Positions 50,928-59,979 of a DNA stretch of 64,000 bases are shown here, piece by piece. The stretch is from Paenibacillus harenae DSM 16969 (GTDB lineage: Bacteria; Bacillota; Bacilli; Paenibacillales; Paenibacillaceae): NCBI RefSeq assembly GCF_000422465.1, contig NZ_KE383843.1, positions 670,271 through 734,270 on the forward strand. Direction: 5' to 3'. The notes under the pieces were generated by a model. That model saw only the letters and a program-made list of their open reading frames with translations. It was not told the origin of the DNA and did no database searches. Within the stretch, counting starts at the first letter, position 1, and every line of letters starts with the position of its first letter. Position numbers and translations under genes: made by a program.

Positions 50928-51692
50928 ATGAAAAGGTTAACAGGCAAAGTTGCATTAGTTACGGGGGCAAGCCGGGGAATCGGCCGCGCGATTGCGAAGC
51001 GCCTTGCGGAGGACGGCGCGCTAGTAGCGGTGCATTACGGAGCAAAACACGGCGCCGCGGAAGAGGTTGTCCGCGACATCCAATATCAGGGCGGGTCGGC
51101 ATTCACGATCGGTGCTGATTTTCAATCGCAGAACGGCGTACGTGATTTGTTCGCTGCTCTGGACGCAGCGCTTCAGGATCGAACGGGAAGCGACCGCTTC
51201 GATATTTTAGTTAACAATGCAGGTATCGGTCAAGCATCGACCATCGAGGATTTGACGGAGCAAGCTTTCGATGACGTTATGGGCATTAACGTGAGGGCTC
51301 CGCTTTTTGTCATCCAGCAAGCCCTTCATCGTCTGAGGGACGACGGCCGTATCATCAATATTTCGTCCTTGACCACGCAAGCCGCTTATCCGAATCTGCT
51401 CGGCTACAGCATCGCCAAAGGAGCAGTCAATACTTTAACGTCTACTTTGGCCATGCAGCTCGGTTCACGTAAAATAACCGTCAATGCCATTTTGCCCGGC
51501 ATCATTGATACGGATATGAATACAGCGACGCTGCAGGATCCGGAGGGAAGGAAATTCGCCGCAGGCCTGTCCGTCTTTGGCAGATGGGGGCAGCCGGAGG
51601 ACATTGCGGATACCGCTTCGTTTCTTGCCTCAAGCGACAGCCGCTGGATTACCGGCCAACTCATTAATGCAAGCGGAGGATCGCATCTTTAA
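50928..51692 (+). CDS. Short-chain dehydrogenase/reductase (FabG-like)
   Basis: The 254-residue SDR has the NADP motif T-G-A-S-R-G-I-G at residues 13-20, N-N-A-G near 95, catalytic Ser in S-S-L-T-T and Y-S-I-A-K near residues 159-163, and a C-terminal N-A-S-G-G-S-H-L. It is closest to FabG-like SDRs with an 80s-region insert (A-L-Q-D-R-T-G-S-D). The substrate is unknown. It is monocistronic, ending at a strong hairpin terminator. Confidence 0.88.
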   Translation: MKRLTGKVALVTGASRGIGRAIAKRLAEDGALVAVHYGAKHGAAEEVVRDIQYQGGSAFTIGADFQSQNGVRDLFAALDAALQDRTGSDRFDILVNNAGIGQASTIEDLTEQAFDDVMGINVRAPLFVIQQALHRLRDDGRIINISSLTTQAAYPNLLGYSIAKGAVNTLTSTLAMQLGSRKITVNAILPGIIDTDMNTATLQDPEGRKFAAGLSVFGRWGQPEDIADTASFLASSDSRWITGQLINASGGSHL

Positions 51693-51715
51693 GCCGGATC
51701 GGAGCCGTTAATAGT

Positions 51716-51759
51716 GAAGACAGGTCCAAAGCTGCAAGCGCAAGCTTTGGACTGTCTTC
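51716..51759. terminator. Bidirectional terminator between SDR and GH127 genes
   Basis: GAAGACAG-GTCCAAAGCT pairs with AGCTTTGGAC-TGTCTTC around an 8-base loop. It serves two convergent genes. Confidence 0.85.
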
Positions 51760-51764
51760 TTATT

Positions 51765-53738
51765 TTATATACGTTCCTTCACCCAAACCGCCATCTCGCC
51801 TTTGCCGCGGTTCGCCCAGGCGTAATAAGGGATGAATCTGGCGACAGCCGGCTTCAAGCTAACGTTCGAATCCGTACGGTACAGGTCCGTTCCCCATTGC
51901 GCAAGCTCCAATCTTAACGCTTCCGCCGTTATCACTTCCAGCCCGCCGGCCAGCTGATCGTCATAGCTCGTTTCCAGCTTCGAATCCTGCGGCAGCATAA
52001 GCTGCTGCAGCTGAGGACCGTTATCCGCTTCCTCGATGCAGTAAACGAGCGGACCGCGCTGCAGCGCTACCTTGCCCGCATTCCCCTTCACGAGCGGATG
52101 GCTTCTGACCCGCATGACCGGCATCTCAAGCGTGAGCTCCACCGTATCCCCGTCCGACCACATACGATCGATCATGGCGTAACCGTCCGCTATCTTGTCC
52201 GCGATGGAGAAGACGGTTCCGTTCACCAGCACCTCCGCTTGAGGAGACCAATCCGGAATGCGCAGCGCGAGAGCGAACGCCGTCGGCTGCTGGACCGAAA
52301 GCTCGAAGCGGACCTTTCCTTCCCAAGGCATGTCTGCTTGCTGCTTCAGCCGAAGCTGCGTTCCGTCCAGTTGCAGATCGACCTCACCGCCGATATAAAG
52401 ATGGCTGTAGACGGTATTGTCCTTAACGGAGTACAAGTATTCGCCAAGCGAAGCAAGCAGGCGGGCGATGTTCGGCGGACAGCATGCGCATCCGAACCAC
52501 TCCTGGCGTACCGGCTTAACGTGATTGAAGTTTTTATTCCGTCCCTCGCATACCTCAGGCGTCACCTCGAGCGGATTGACGTAGAAGAAATGTCTCCCGT
52601 CGCGCGACATGCCCCCAAGAACCGTATTGTAAAGCGCGCGCTCCATCACGTCCGCGTAACGGCTGTTCGGCTCCAGCTGCAACATCCGGTGCGCGAAGAA
52701 GATAAGGCCGATCGCCGCGCAGGTCTCGGAATAGACGGTATCATTCGGCAGGTCGTAATCGAACGAGAACGCTTCGCCATGCGCCATCGATCCGATACCG
52801 CCTGTAATATACATTTGTTTGGAGGCGATATTATCCCACAGCCTGCGGCATGCCTCCAGTAGCGATTCGTCTCCCGTTTCCCTGGCGATGTCGGCCATGC
52901 CGGCCAGCATATAGACAACGCGCACCGCGTGTCCGACCGCCGCTTCTTGCTCGCGTACCGGCTTATGAGCCTGGAAATAAGCGTGATCGATATGGATTTT
53001 GTCCTTGTTCCAGTGCGTCGTCCATCCTCTTCGCTCCGCCTCTTCGACGAAGAAGCTTGGCTGCTGGCCGCGCTTATCGATAAAATAACGGCTAAGCTCC
53101 AGATAACGGCGCTCGTTCGTTGCCTCGTAAAGCTTGACAAGAGCCAGCTCAACTTCCTGATGGCCGTCATAGCCCGCAATCTGTCCCGGTCCGTCGCCGA
53201 ATGTGGCTTCGATATCGTCCGCGATACGGCACACGATATCAAGCAGCTTCCGCTTGCCCGTCGCTTTGTAGTAAGCAACGCCCGCTTCAATCATATGCCC
53301 GGCAGAATAGAGCTCGTGGCACTCCGTTAAATTCGTCCACTTCTGGTCCGGTTCCTTGATCGTAAAAAAAGTATTCAAATAGCCGCTTGGCTGCTGAGCC
53401 TTCCCGATGATATCGATCATCTCGTCCGCCACTTGCTCCAGTGCGTCATCCCGCTTCGTCACGAGCAGATACGCAACGGCTTCAAGCCATTTGGCAACGT
53501 CTGTATCTTGAAACACATATCCGTAAAATTCGCCTTCCGTAAGTCCGGCGGCGATTTTGAAGTTGCTGACCGCACCGCTGCGCTCTGCGCCCTCAACCCG
53601 GTCGTTGATCGCTTCCCATTGATAAGGAACCACTACATTCCTTACTAATTCAACATAATAATTCCAGAAGTTATCTTGAATCCGCACATGCTCAAGCGCA
53701 ACCGGCCGCGCCTTGTCCTTATTTACGGTTTGTCCCAT
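51765..53738 (-). CDS. Beta-L-arabinofuranosidase, GH127 family
   Basis: The 657-residue protein has the (alpha/alpha)6-barrel start (N-F-W-N-Y-Y) and the catalytic/zinc motifs known from HypBA1: Y-S-E-T-C-A-A-I-G near residue 338 (Glu plus Cys) and W-F-G-C-A-C-C-P-P-N near residue 415 (three Cys with the nucleophile). All four zinc/catalytic residues are present. It would remove L-arabinofuranose from plant glycoproteins or arabinan. It lacks a signal peptide, so it acts on imported oligosaccharides. A divergent AraC gene is probably its regulator. Confidence 0.93.
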   Translation of the reverse strand: MGQTVNKDKARPVALEHVRIQDNFWNYYVELVRNVVVPYQWEAINDRVEGAERSGAVSNFKIAAGLTEGEFYGYVFQDTDVAKWLEAVAYLLVTKRDDALEQVADEMIDIIGKAQQPSGYLNTFFTIKEPDQKWTNLTECHELYSAGHMIEAGVAYYKATGKRKLLDIVCRIADDIEATFGDGPGQIAGYDGHQEVELALVKLYEATNERRYLELSRYFIDKRGQQPSFFVEEAERRGWTTHWNKDKIHIDHAYFQAHKPVREQEAAVGHAVRVVYMLAGMADIARETGDESLLEACRRLWDNIASKQMYITGGIGSMAHGEAFSFDYDLPNDTVYSETCAAIGLIFFAHRMLQLEPNSRYADVMERALYNTVLGGMSRDGRHFFYVNPLEVTPEVCEGRNKNFNHVKPVRQEWFGCACCPPNIARLLASLGEYLYSVKDNTVYSHLYIGGEVDLQLDGTQLRLKQQADMPWEGKVRFELSVQQPTAFALALRIPDWSPQAEVLVNGTVFSIADKIADGYAMIDRMWSDGDTVELTLEMPVMRVRSHPLVKGNAGKVALQRGPLVYCIEEADNGPQLQQLMLPQDSKLETSYDDQLAGGLEVITAEALRLELAQWGTDLYRTDSNVSLKPAVARFIPYYAWANRGKGEMAVWVKERI

Positions 53739-53878
53739 TTCATGCTCGCTCCTTCATGAGATATTATAAATTTCATACTGCTGATTCCTATTGTATGCGT
53801 TACAATAATACAAAACTATAAAAGATAAGAACCTGTTTCTTATAAAATATCACACAAGCACTAAGGAGGATGCCAACT

Positions 53879-54748
53879 TTGGAAGGGAAAGAGCATATCT
53901 ATTTTGCAGCGCCTCCGCTTCCTTATTATTTGGAAAGCGGAGAGTCGTTCCACTTACCCGGGGTTCAGCATCCCAGCAGGAAGCACCTCGGCATGTTCGA
54001 CTTAATTCTAATGGAATCGGGACAATTGTTTATCGGCGAGGAGGAGCAGCAGTGGACGTTGACGGCAGGGCAGACGCTGCTTCTGCTTCCCGACCGCTAC
54101 CATTATTCCGTCAAGCCGTCGGAGGAGAAGGCACATTTTTATTGGGTTCATTTTCAATCGGTAGGGGAGTGGCAGCAATCCGGTCAAGAACATGCGAACC
54201 TCAGCCACGATGAGCATTATCAACGTTTCCTTACGTCGCCTTATTCGCTCCATCTGCAAAAAAAATGGACGCTACCCTATCCCGAGCAAGCGTTCCGGCT
54301 CATGCGGACGCTTAACAAAGCGGGAGGAGAACGCCAATCCAGCGCGTTCTGGACTCAGCAGCAGACATTCGAGGAACTGCTTCGTATGATGGACCTGCGT
54401 CAGAATGAGGACAGCACAAGCCCGGTCGTAACGCTCGCGGAGAAAGCCGAGGCTTATATCAAAAATAATTACCGTTCCGGGATTACGAGCAAAACGCTGA
54501 CCGAAGCGCTTAATTTTCACTACAACTATATTACACGCTGCATGAAGCAGGTGTACGGCATGACGCCGATCGAATATTTGACAAAATACAGGCTCGAGCA
54601 GGCCAAGCTGCTGCTGCTGAAGACGGAATGGCCGGTCGCCGATATCGCCCTCCATGTCGGGTTCGAGAACGTTCCTTATTTCTCGAACTGCTTTGCGGGC
54701 CAAATCGGGCTGCCGCCTTCGAAGTTCCGCAGGCAGTATACGACATAA
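53879..54748 (+). CDS. AraC family regulator beside GH127
   Basis: I take TTG at 53879 as the start (AAGGAGG eight to nine bases upstream); the in-frame ATG at 53870 abuts the ribosome site. An N-terminal cupin-like sensor (residues ~1-150) is followed by two helix-turn-helix motifs: residues ~195-240 (K-T-L-T-E-A-L-N-F-H-Y-N-Y-I-T) and ~240-285 (V-A-D-I-A-L-H-V-G-F-E-N-V-P-Y-F-S). It is divergent from the GH127 gene, so it probably activates it when arabinosides are present. Confidence 0.9.
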   Translation: MEGKEHIYFAAPPLPYYLESGESFHLPGVQHPSRKHLGMFDLILMESGQLFIGEEEQQWTLTAGQTLLLLPDRYHYSVKPSEEKAHFYWVHFQSVGEWQQSGQEHANLSHDEHYQRFLTSPYSLHLQKKWTLPYPEQAFRLMRTLNKAGGERQSSAFWTQQQTFEELLRMMDLRQNEDSTSPVVTLAEKAEAYIKNNYRSGITSKTLTEALNFHYNYITRCMKQVYGMTPIEYLTKYRLEQAKLLLLKTEWPVADIALHVGFENVPYFSNCFAGQIGLPPSKFRRQYTT

Positions 54749-54881
54749 AGCTCTGCGGAACATCGTGCGCGTAAGAAGAGCTATGCCGAACCGAACCCAT
54801 CCTTTGCACATTTTCAAAAAAACGCTATCATTGTAGGATGAATGGTACCGGCATCACAACTTTATTCAAAGGAGAACCGCT

Positions 54882-55172
54882 ATGTGCAGAAACATTAAGA
54901 CGTTATATAATTTCGACCCTCCGGCTACGGAGGAGGAAATTCATGCGGCTTCGCTGCAATTCGTAAGAAAGCTCACGGGATTCCATTCACCTTCGAAAGC
55001 GAATGAAGCCGCGTTTCACCTTGCGGTCGAGGAGGTAGCCGCAGCTGCCCGGACGCTGCTCGAGTCGCTCGTTACGAGCGCCGATCCGCGCAATCGCGAG
55101 ACCGAGATCGAACGCGCCCGCGCCAGAAACGCCAAGCGCTTCGGAAGCGGGAATAACGAGAGCAGCACGTAA
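54882..55172 (+). CDS. DUF2277 family protein
   Basis: The 96-residue protein matches the small DUF2277 family. The conserved start is M-C-R-N-I-K-T-L-Y-N-F-D-P-P-A-T, then A-S-L-Q-F-V-R-K-L-T-G-F. It is helical and basic toward the C-terminus. The function is unknown; some relatives are annotated as HTH-like. It is a lone gene, preceded by AAAGGAG, and converges with the second GH127-type gene 4 bp away. Confidence 0.88.
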   Translation: MCRNIKTLYNFDPPATEEEIHAASLQFVRKLTGFHSPSKANEAAFHLAVEEVAAAARTLLESLVTSADPRNRETEIERARARNAKRFGSGNNESST

Positions 55173-55176
55173 GCCG

Positions 55177-57057
55177 TTAAGGCATAACCGGAAAATAAAC
55201 GGTATAGGTCTCATCCTTGATCTCGTAAAGCGGGATAAAGCGGAAGCCCCGGTCTTGTCCGACCGTCTTGTAATGCCCTGGATTCCACCAGCCGTGATTC
55301 CGTTCGCGGTCCGGCGCAAGCAGCGTTTCCGGCTGCTCGGGATGCCCGTATAACCGCCGCTCCTCATCTACCAGCCCGGCAAGCGCAATCGGACCGTCCA
55401 TGAAAGCGAACGTGCCGGGCTCTCCCGGCAGCTGCTCGGCGGCGAGCTTCTTCGGCAGTTCTACGGATACGACGTCGCCATCCTTCCAAAGCCGGGCGAT
55501 TTCACAGTAAGACGATGGATCGAACGGTCCTTCCTGTTCCATCCCGTTTACCGTTATTTTCGGTTCTCCCGCAAGCCACCATGGAAGCCTCATCTTCAAT
55601 AGAAATCGGGTTTCCTTGCTGCAGGATACCGTCAACCGGTAGACGAAACGGTCCGGCCTGCGGACCGGAATCGGAGCAACATGCACCCTCGTAATGGCCT
55701 CCATGCCGGAAACCGACCATTTGTTCATGGGATATAAGCCGTTTTGCCCGTCCTGTTCAATTGTGAGACCGATCATGCCGCCATTGCGCTGAAACCGCAG
55801 CTTGGAGGGGATCCACTGTATGACGGCGACGCCTTGCTCGTCTTCCCTATAAATTTGCGACTCGTAGGAGGCGTTCGCTTGAATGAGCGTGCCATGGCAG
55901 CACCAGAAATGCTGCGTCTCAGACCCCCAAGTCTTGCTGCTTCCTGCCCCGAGCCCGAGAAAATACGTCACCATGCCCGTATCCCCATGCTGGTGAGCGA
56001 GTACGCCGTTAATAAATCTTCTTTCCCAGTAATCGGCATAGGCCGGATTTCCGGTCCAGCGGAGCAGGTACCCCGCAAGCCGCATCATGTTATAGCTGCA
56101 GCAATGTTCCTGACCGGCGCCGAGAAGGGCCGCCATCTCCCCGCCCGGCATCCACAGTTCGCCGTTATCTCCGGCCCCGGTACATAGATAACCCCGGTCC
56201 GTCACGGCGCAAGCCCAGAATGCCTCGACCACACGGCGGAACCGTTCGTCGCCGGTTACTTCATAGGCTCTTGCCGCGCCTAGAATTTCCGGAATTTGCG
56301 TATTGGCATGTTTATTCGTCAGCACATCCTCTCCAGCCAGCAGACGATTGAAGAAGCGACGGCGGTCATAACGGCCGATCAACTGACGGTGCTTCTCCTC
56401 GCCGGTCACTCCGTACAAATCCGACCAGACTTCCAGCATGCCTCCGGTTTCCATATCAAGCAGTTCATCTAACTGTTCCTGCGTGAAGCCGCTTGTCCAG
56501 CGTTCAATCCATACCGCCATTCCCTTCATTATAGCCAGCGCCTGCTCATTACCCGTCAGGGCGTACATATCGTATAACCCCATCAGCAGCTTGTGAATCG
56601 TATAATGAGGCGCCCATACCCAATTTCCGCTCATCATACGAACCATGAAGGATTCGGGAAAAGCCGCCAGCCATTCTCCCCCGTTCGCCTCCTGGCATTT
56701 AGCCAGCTCCGCGACGATATGGTCCGCTTTTGCTTTAACCGGCATATCCTTCGTCTGGGCGTATATTCGCGCCGCCGCCGAAAGCCAGTGTCCCATCATA
56801 TGCCCACGCAGCTCGCAGGTTGGCGATTCCCAGCCCCAGTGCCAATGCTCCGGACCGTCCTTATTCGTCGCGGAAGCCGTCGTTGTTCCGCCGTTTCCGC
56901 TGTAGCTCCACAGCCCTGCCTCCAAATAAAAGCTCCGGAGCAGATTCTGGTCCGTCAAGCTCATGACGTATTTTTTATTAAGCTCGAAACGTGCGCGGAG
57001 AGGGCCGTCCAATAGCTGAACCTGCCCTGGCCGGAATTCGGAGAATACATGAGCCAT
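55177..57057 (-). CDS. GH127/146-type beta-L-arabinofuranosidase-like hydrolase (DUF1680)
   Basis: The 626-residue protein belongs to the DUF1680 family. It has L-L-D-G-P-L-R near residue 17, G-H-M-M-G-H-W-L-S-A near residue 86, G-Q-E-H-C-C-S-Y-N-M near residue 320 (Glu/Cys pair) and F-W-C-C-H-G-T near residue 393 (Cys pair). The Cys arrangement fits the zinc-dependent retaining mechanism. It differs from the first GH127 protein at most positions, so substrate specificity should differ. No signal peptide is seen. It is divergent from an AraC gene, mirroring the 51.8-54.7 kb pair. Confidence 0.9.
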   Translation of the reverse strand: MAHVFSEFRPGQVQLLDGPLRARFELNKKYVMSLTDQNLLRSFYLEAGLWSYSGNGGTTTASATNKDGPEHWHWGWESPTCELRGHMMGHWLSAAARIYAQTKDMPVKAKADHIVAELAKCQEANGGEWLAAFPESFMVRMMSGNWVWAPHYTIHKLLMGLYDMYALTGNEQALAIMKGMAVWIERWTSGFTQEQLDELLDMETGGMLEVWSDLYGVTGEEKHRQLIGRYDRRRFFNRLLAGEDVLTNKHANTQIPEILGAARAYEVTGDERFRRVVEAFWACAVTDRGYLCTGAGDNGELWMPGGEMAALLGAGQEHCCSYNMMRLAGYLLRWTGNPAYADYWERRFINGVLAHQHGDTGMVTYFLGLGAGSSKTWGSETQHFWCCHGTLIQANASYESQIYREDEQGVAVIQWIPSKLRFQRNGGMIGLTIEQDGQNGLYPMNKWSVSGMEAITRVHVAPIPVRRPDRFVYRLTVSCSKETRFLLKMRLPWWLAGEPKITVNGMEQEGPFDPSSYCEIARLWKDGDVVSVELPKKLAAEQLPGEPGTFAFMDGPIALAGLVDEERRLYGHPEQPETLLAPDRERNHGWWNPGHYKTVGQDRGFRFIPLYEIKDETYTVYFPVMP

Positions 57058-57162
57058 TTTGGAATAACCTCCTTATTTTTATGCTTTAGATTTATTTTAA
57101 ATGGGACTACAATAAGGAGGAATGCACGAAATCGGAGATTACATATACTTTTTTTAGGTATA

Positions 57163-58074
57163 ATGAATCAAGAACGTTTATCCGAAAAGGAGGTGTCAGG
57201 GATCGATACCGATATTTATTTAACTGCCGACCGAATGCCTCTCGTAAGGGATATAGGCTGGAACCAGACCCGCTCCCTCTACACCCATCCCGACCGGATC
57301 CTGGACTATGACGTGTTTTTATTCGTAACCAAGGGCAGCATGCAGGTGATCGAAGAAGAAACGGAATTTGTAATCGGAGCGGGGGAGCATCTGTTTCTAA
57401 AGAAAGGCCTTCATCATGGGGGCTTGCCGAGGACCGAGCCGGGAACTTCCTGGTACTGGATTCACTTCAAGGCAGTCGCAGACGGGCGGGTGAGCTATAA
57501 AGAACATCTGCCGATGCTTGAGCTCGGCACCTATCATCCGCACCATTACGAATACCGGTTCGCAATGCCGAAGCATGGAGTCTCCTCCATTCATCACACG
57601 CTGGAGACCCGTCTGCTGAAGCTGCTGGACGATTATCATCTGCAGCAGGAGCACCGAATGACGAGAATCAGCATGCAGGCCTATCATTTGTTTCTGGACC
57701 TTCATCAAGCCTCGGTCAAGCGTGAGAGCCGGGAGGATAGCGCCGGGAAAAAAGCTGCGGTCACAGGCAGGGTTATAACTTATTTAACGGAGCATGCGGA
57801 TCGGGACTTTGATTCGGAGAGCTTAAGCGGACAATTAAAGCTGAATTACAGCTATTTGTCATCGGCCTTCAAGAAGTCCACCGGCCAAAGCATCGTTGAA
57901 GTCCATACGAAGCTTCGGATGAACAAAGCGATCGATCTGATGCGCAATACGTCATTAAACGTTTCCGAGATCAGCGAACGGCTCGGATACAAAAATCCCT
58001 ATTACTTCAGCAGGGTGTTCAAGAAGGTGCTTGGTGAAGCGCCGTCGTCTTATCGGAGGCATTTCTATAAATGA
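57163..58074 (+). CDS. AraC family regulator beside the second GH127-type gene
   Basis: The protein is 303 residues if ATG 57163 is the start; the ribosome site is weak there, and a strong AAAAGGAGGTG lies 25 bases further on with no ideal codon after it, so the start is uncertain. It has an N-terminal cupin-like sensor and a C-terminal double helix-turn-helix (residues ~200-300: S-E-S-L-S-G-Q-L-K-L-N-Y-S-Y-L-S and V-S-E-I-S-E-R-L-G-Y-K-N-P-Y-Y-F-S-R). It is divergent from the DUF1680 gene and most likely activates it. Confidence 0.88.
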   Translation: MNQERLSEKEVSGIDTDIYLTADRMPLVRDIGWNQTRSLYTHPDRILDYDVFLFVTKGSMQVIEEETEFVIGAGEHLFLKKGLHHGGLPRTEPGTSWYWIHFKAVADGRVSYKEHLPMLELGTYHPHHYEYRFAMPKHGVSSIHHTLETRLLKLLDDYHLQQEHRMTRISMQAYHLFLDLHQASVKRESREDSAGKKAAVTGRVITYLTEHADRDFDSESLSGQLKLNYSYLSSAFKKSTGQSIVEVHTKLRMNKAIDLMRNTSLNVSEISERLGYKNPYYFSRVFKKVLGEAPSSYRRHFYK

Positions 58075-58081
58075 TAAAAGA

Positions 58082-58112
58082 AAAGAACGCTTAGTCCTGC
58101 TAAGCGTTCTTC
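58082..58112 (+). terminator. Intrinsic terminator of the AraC gene
   Basis: AGAACGCTTAG pairs with CTAAGCGTTCT around a 5-base loop, directly after the stop codon and A-rich on the 5' side. Confidence 0.85.
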
Positions 58113-58330
58113 CATCCAACCTTCTATCGCAGCTTTGTTTCCTCCGGCCATAGGATCGAAGGTACGCCGCGCGTCCTCGAACAAGGAGGGGCCGGGCTTC
58201 AGCACATACCGAAGATGCGTATCCAATGCTTTCAGGAAAGCGCCGATGCCGTTGCGGCTTGCCGGATCGGCATCGGCGCGATTGAGAATGCTGCTCAGTC
58301 AACGTTCGAAAATATCCATGTTCGCCTAGA
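58113..58330 (-). pseudogene. Unidentified coding remnant
   Basis: The minus strand shows about 60 codons with coding-like character (S-I-L-N-R-A-D-A-D-P-A-S-R, then G-A-F-L-K-A-L-D-T and L-F-E-D-A-R-R-T-F-D-P-M-A-G-G). An in-frame TGA lies near the 5' end. I cannot name the family. It fits a degraded locus together with the adjacent AraC remnant. Confidence 0.4.
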
Positions 58331-58339
58331 GCGGCTGCA

Positions 58340-58572
58340 GCCCCTTCTATAGTAAAAGGGGGTTTCAGCGCTTCTACGGCATGCCGCCCCGGCAATACTA
58401 AACCGGCCTGATTCTACGGCAGGCCAAACTGCTGCTGATCGACACGGAACCGTCGGCCGGGGATATAGCCTACCGGCTCGGCTACCGGAACGTCTCGCAT
58501 TTCAGCAAGCCGTTCAAACGATGGATGAACCTGTCGCCCGCGGCGTTCGGCAAGCTTACGCATTCACGTTAA
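58340..58572 (+). pseudogene. AraC-type regulator remnant (C-terminal HTH)
   Basis: The plus strand encodes R-Q-A-K-L-L-L-I-D-T-E-P, then D-I-A-Y-R-L-G-Y-R-N-V-S-H-F-S-K-P-F-K-R and a normal-looking C-terminal end with TAA at 58572. An in-frame TAA interrupts it near 58401, just after F-Y-G-M-P-P-R-Q-Y, which itself belongs to the first HTH. The sensor domain is gone. It is a decayed AraC gene, possibly the former partner of the esterase gene next to it. Confidence 0.75.
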
Positions 58573-58583
58573 AAAACTCCGCT

Positions 58584-59621
58584 TCACAGAGACGGGCCGC
58601 TTGCCGCAAGAGACCGCTTCAGCCAGTCGTAAGACTTGCGTCCGCTGATCTCGTGCGCGCCGGGAAACACATCCGTCTCCAGCTCCGCGCCGGCCCCTTC
58701 TGCCTCATAGATCGCCTTAATGACAGCGGCCGCCTTTCGAAAGCCGTCAACTGGAAAAATCCGATCCTTCTCGCCTGACTCCAGAAATAACGGCCTGGGA
58801 GCCGCGAGGCCGATCAGCTCAGGCAGCTCGGCATGCTGCAGCAGACCCGGTGTATAGTTGTCGATACAGTGATTAACCGCAAATATGCTGTCTCTGAACG
58901 TATTCGTAAACCCTGTCAATACAAGCGACTGAATCCGTTCTTCCAGCACCGCGGAGACATAAGCGATCAGCGCGCCGCCGGAGAAGCCCATCGCTCCGAC
59001 GCGGCCGCCTTCAACCTCCGGCCTTGAAGCCAAATAATCGAACGCCTTCAGCGCCTCCGCTACGCGCAGACCCGTTAAGGTTTTGCCGAGCATCATCAAC
59101 TGTGTGGACAAGCGGAAGCAGGAGCTCGGCGCATCCGGATTCACGGCAAGATCGGCCAACAGCCGGCGTTCGCCGAAACCGATAACGTCCGGCGCTATAA
59201 CGGCGAGTCCCCTCTTCACCAGCTGCAGGGCAAAATGCTGATGGATGCCCGGCTTTCCCTCGTCCGCCGAACCATCCGGCAGCAGGCCTACAATTTCCCG
59301 GCTTCCGTAACCATGACCGTGAAGCGCAAGCACGCCGGGCAGAGGCCCGTCCGCATTTTTCGGAATGAGCACATACGCCCCGAAGGTTAATCCCGGCGTA
59401 GCGGACAGCTCCACCCTCTCGCGGATATACCCTTCGCATTCGACGCGCTCCAGCAGCTTGGGCTCATGCCCGATATTCGAGTCGAACGAGCCGACCGCCT
59501 CGCGCAGCGCCGCTTTCAGCTTCGGTTTGCGTTCGTTCAGGTGCCCCGCCTTCGTTTCATTCCGGTGACGGGCAACCGCCTCCTCATAAAGCTTTTCCAA
59601 TAAGGCATCCCCATTCCACAT
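58584..59621 (-). CDS. Alpha/beta hydrolase, acetylxylan-esterase/dienelactone-hydrolase-like
   Basis: The 345-residue protein has an oxyanion-region A-L-H-G-H-G near residue 100, the nucleophile elbow G-F-S-G-G near residue 215 (G-x-S-x-G), an aspartate in G-E-K-D-R-I-F-P near 290 and a histidine in P-G-A-H-E near 325. It belongs to the bacterial acetyl-xylan-esterase-like (abhydrolase) group that removes acetyl groups from plant polysaccharides. It is intracellular, without a signal peptide, and lies within the carbohydrate gene region. Confidence 0.82.
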   Translation of the reverse strand: MWNGDALLEKLYEEAVARHRNETKAGHLNERKPKLKAALREAVGSFDSNIGHEPKLLERVECEGYIRERVELSATPGLTFGAYVLIPKNADGPLPGVLALHGHGYGSREIVGLLPDGSADEGKPGIHQHFALQLVKRGLAVIAPDVIGFGERRLLADLAVNPDAPSSCFRLSTQLMMLGKTLTGLRVAEALKAFDYLASRPEVEGGRVGAMGFSGGALIAYVSAVLEERIQSLVLTGFTNTFRDSIFAVNHCIDNYTPGLLQHAELPELIGLAAPRPLFLESGEKDRIFPVDGFRKAAAVIKAIYEAEGAGAELETDVFPGAHEISGRKSYDWLKRSLAASGPSL

Positions 59622-59917
59622 CTTCAGCCCCTCCTTCTATTTTCGGTACGATCCGCCGCGCTTGACCGCCCTTAGCAGCCATAATCGAGGTAATCATAGA
59701 TGTACGGTCTGCATCCAGTTCCCTGTTAGATACATTCGTTCCGGTCGCGCTGTTTCCTGTCTGATCCTTAAAGCATTTTAATGGCTTTGCAGAGCTTCCG
59801 GTATGCGTTTTTTTAATGAATAATGTCACTTTTTAAAGCCAATGGTCTCGCCTGCGCGTATTGGCCCAAGTCTTGACGGGCCCGCGTACAAATTTACGTG
59901 CTGGTTAAAATAGAGTG
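59622..59917. other. About 300-bp gene-free stretch before the argD-like gene
   Basis: I see no supported gene. A minus-strand frame from 59829 overlaps the esterase start in another frame, has no ribosome site and no family features. The right end leads into the promoter of the aminotransferase gene. Confidence 0.4.
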
Positions 59918-59952
59918 TTGAATTTTTATTCTTAACACTGTATATTTATACA
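59918..59952 (+). promoter_or_regulatory. Promoter with tandem ARG-box-like palindromes
   Basis: TTGAAT (59918-59923) and TATATT (59941-59946) are 17 bases apart. TTGAATTTTTATTCTTAA (59918-59935), with its GAAT-TTTT-ATTC core, covers the -35, and TGTATA-TT-TATACA (59939-59952) covers the -10. Both look like ARG boxes, so arginine-dependent repression by ArgR/AhrC is likely. Confidence 0.55.
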
Positions 59953-59979
59953 ATACATTGGATAAACGGGAGGCTTGTC

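Noticed and set aside
59584..59829. 81-residue minus-strand frame
   Set aside because: It overlaps the esterase start in another frame and has no ribosome site.
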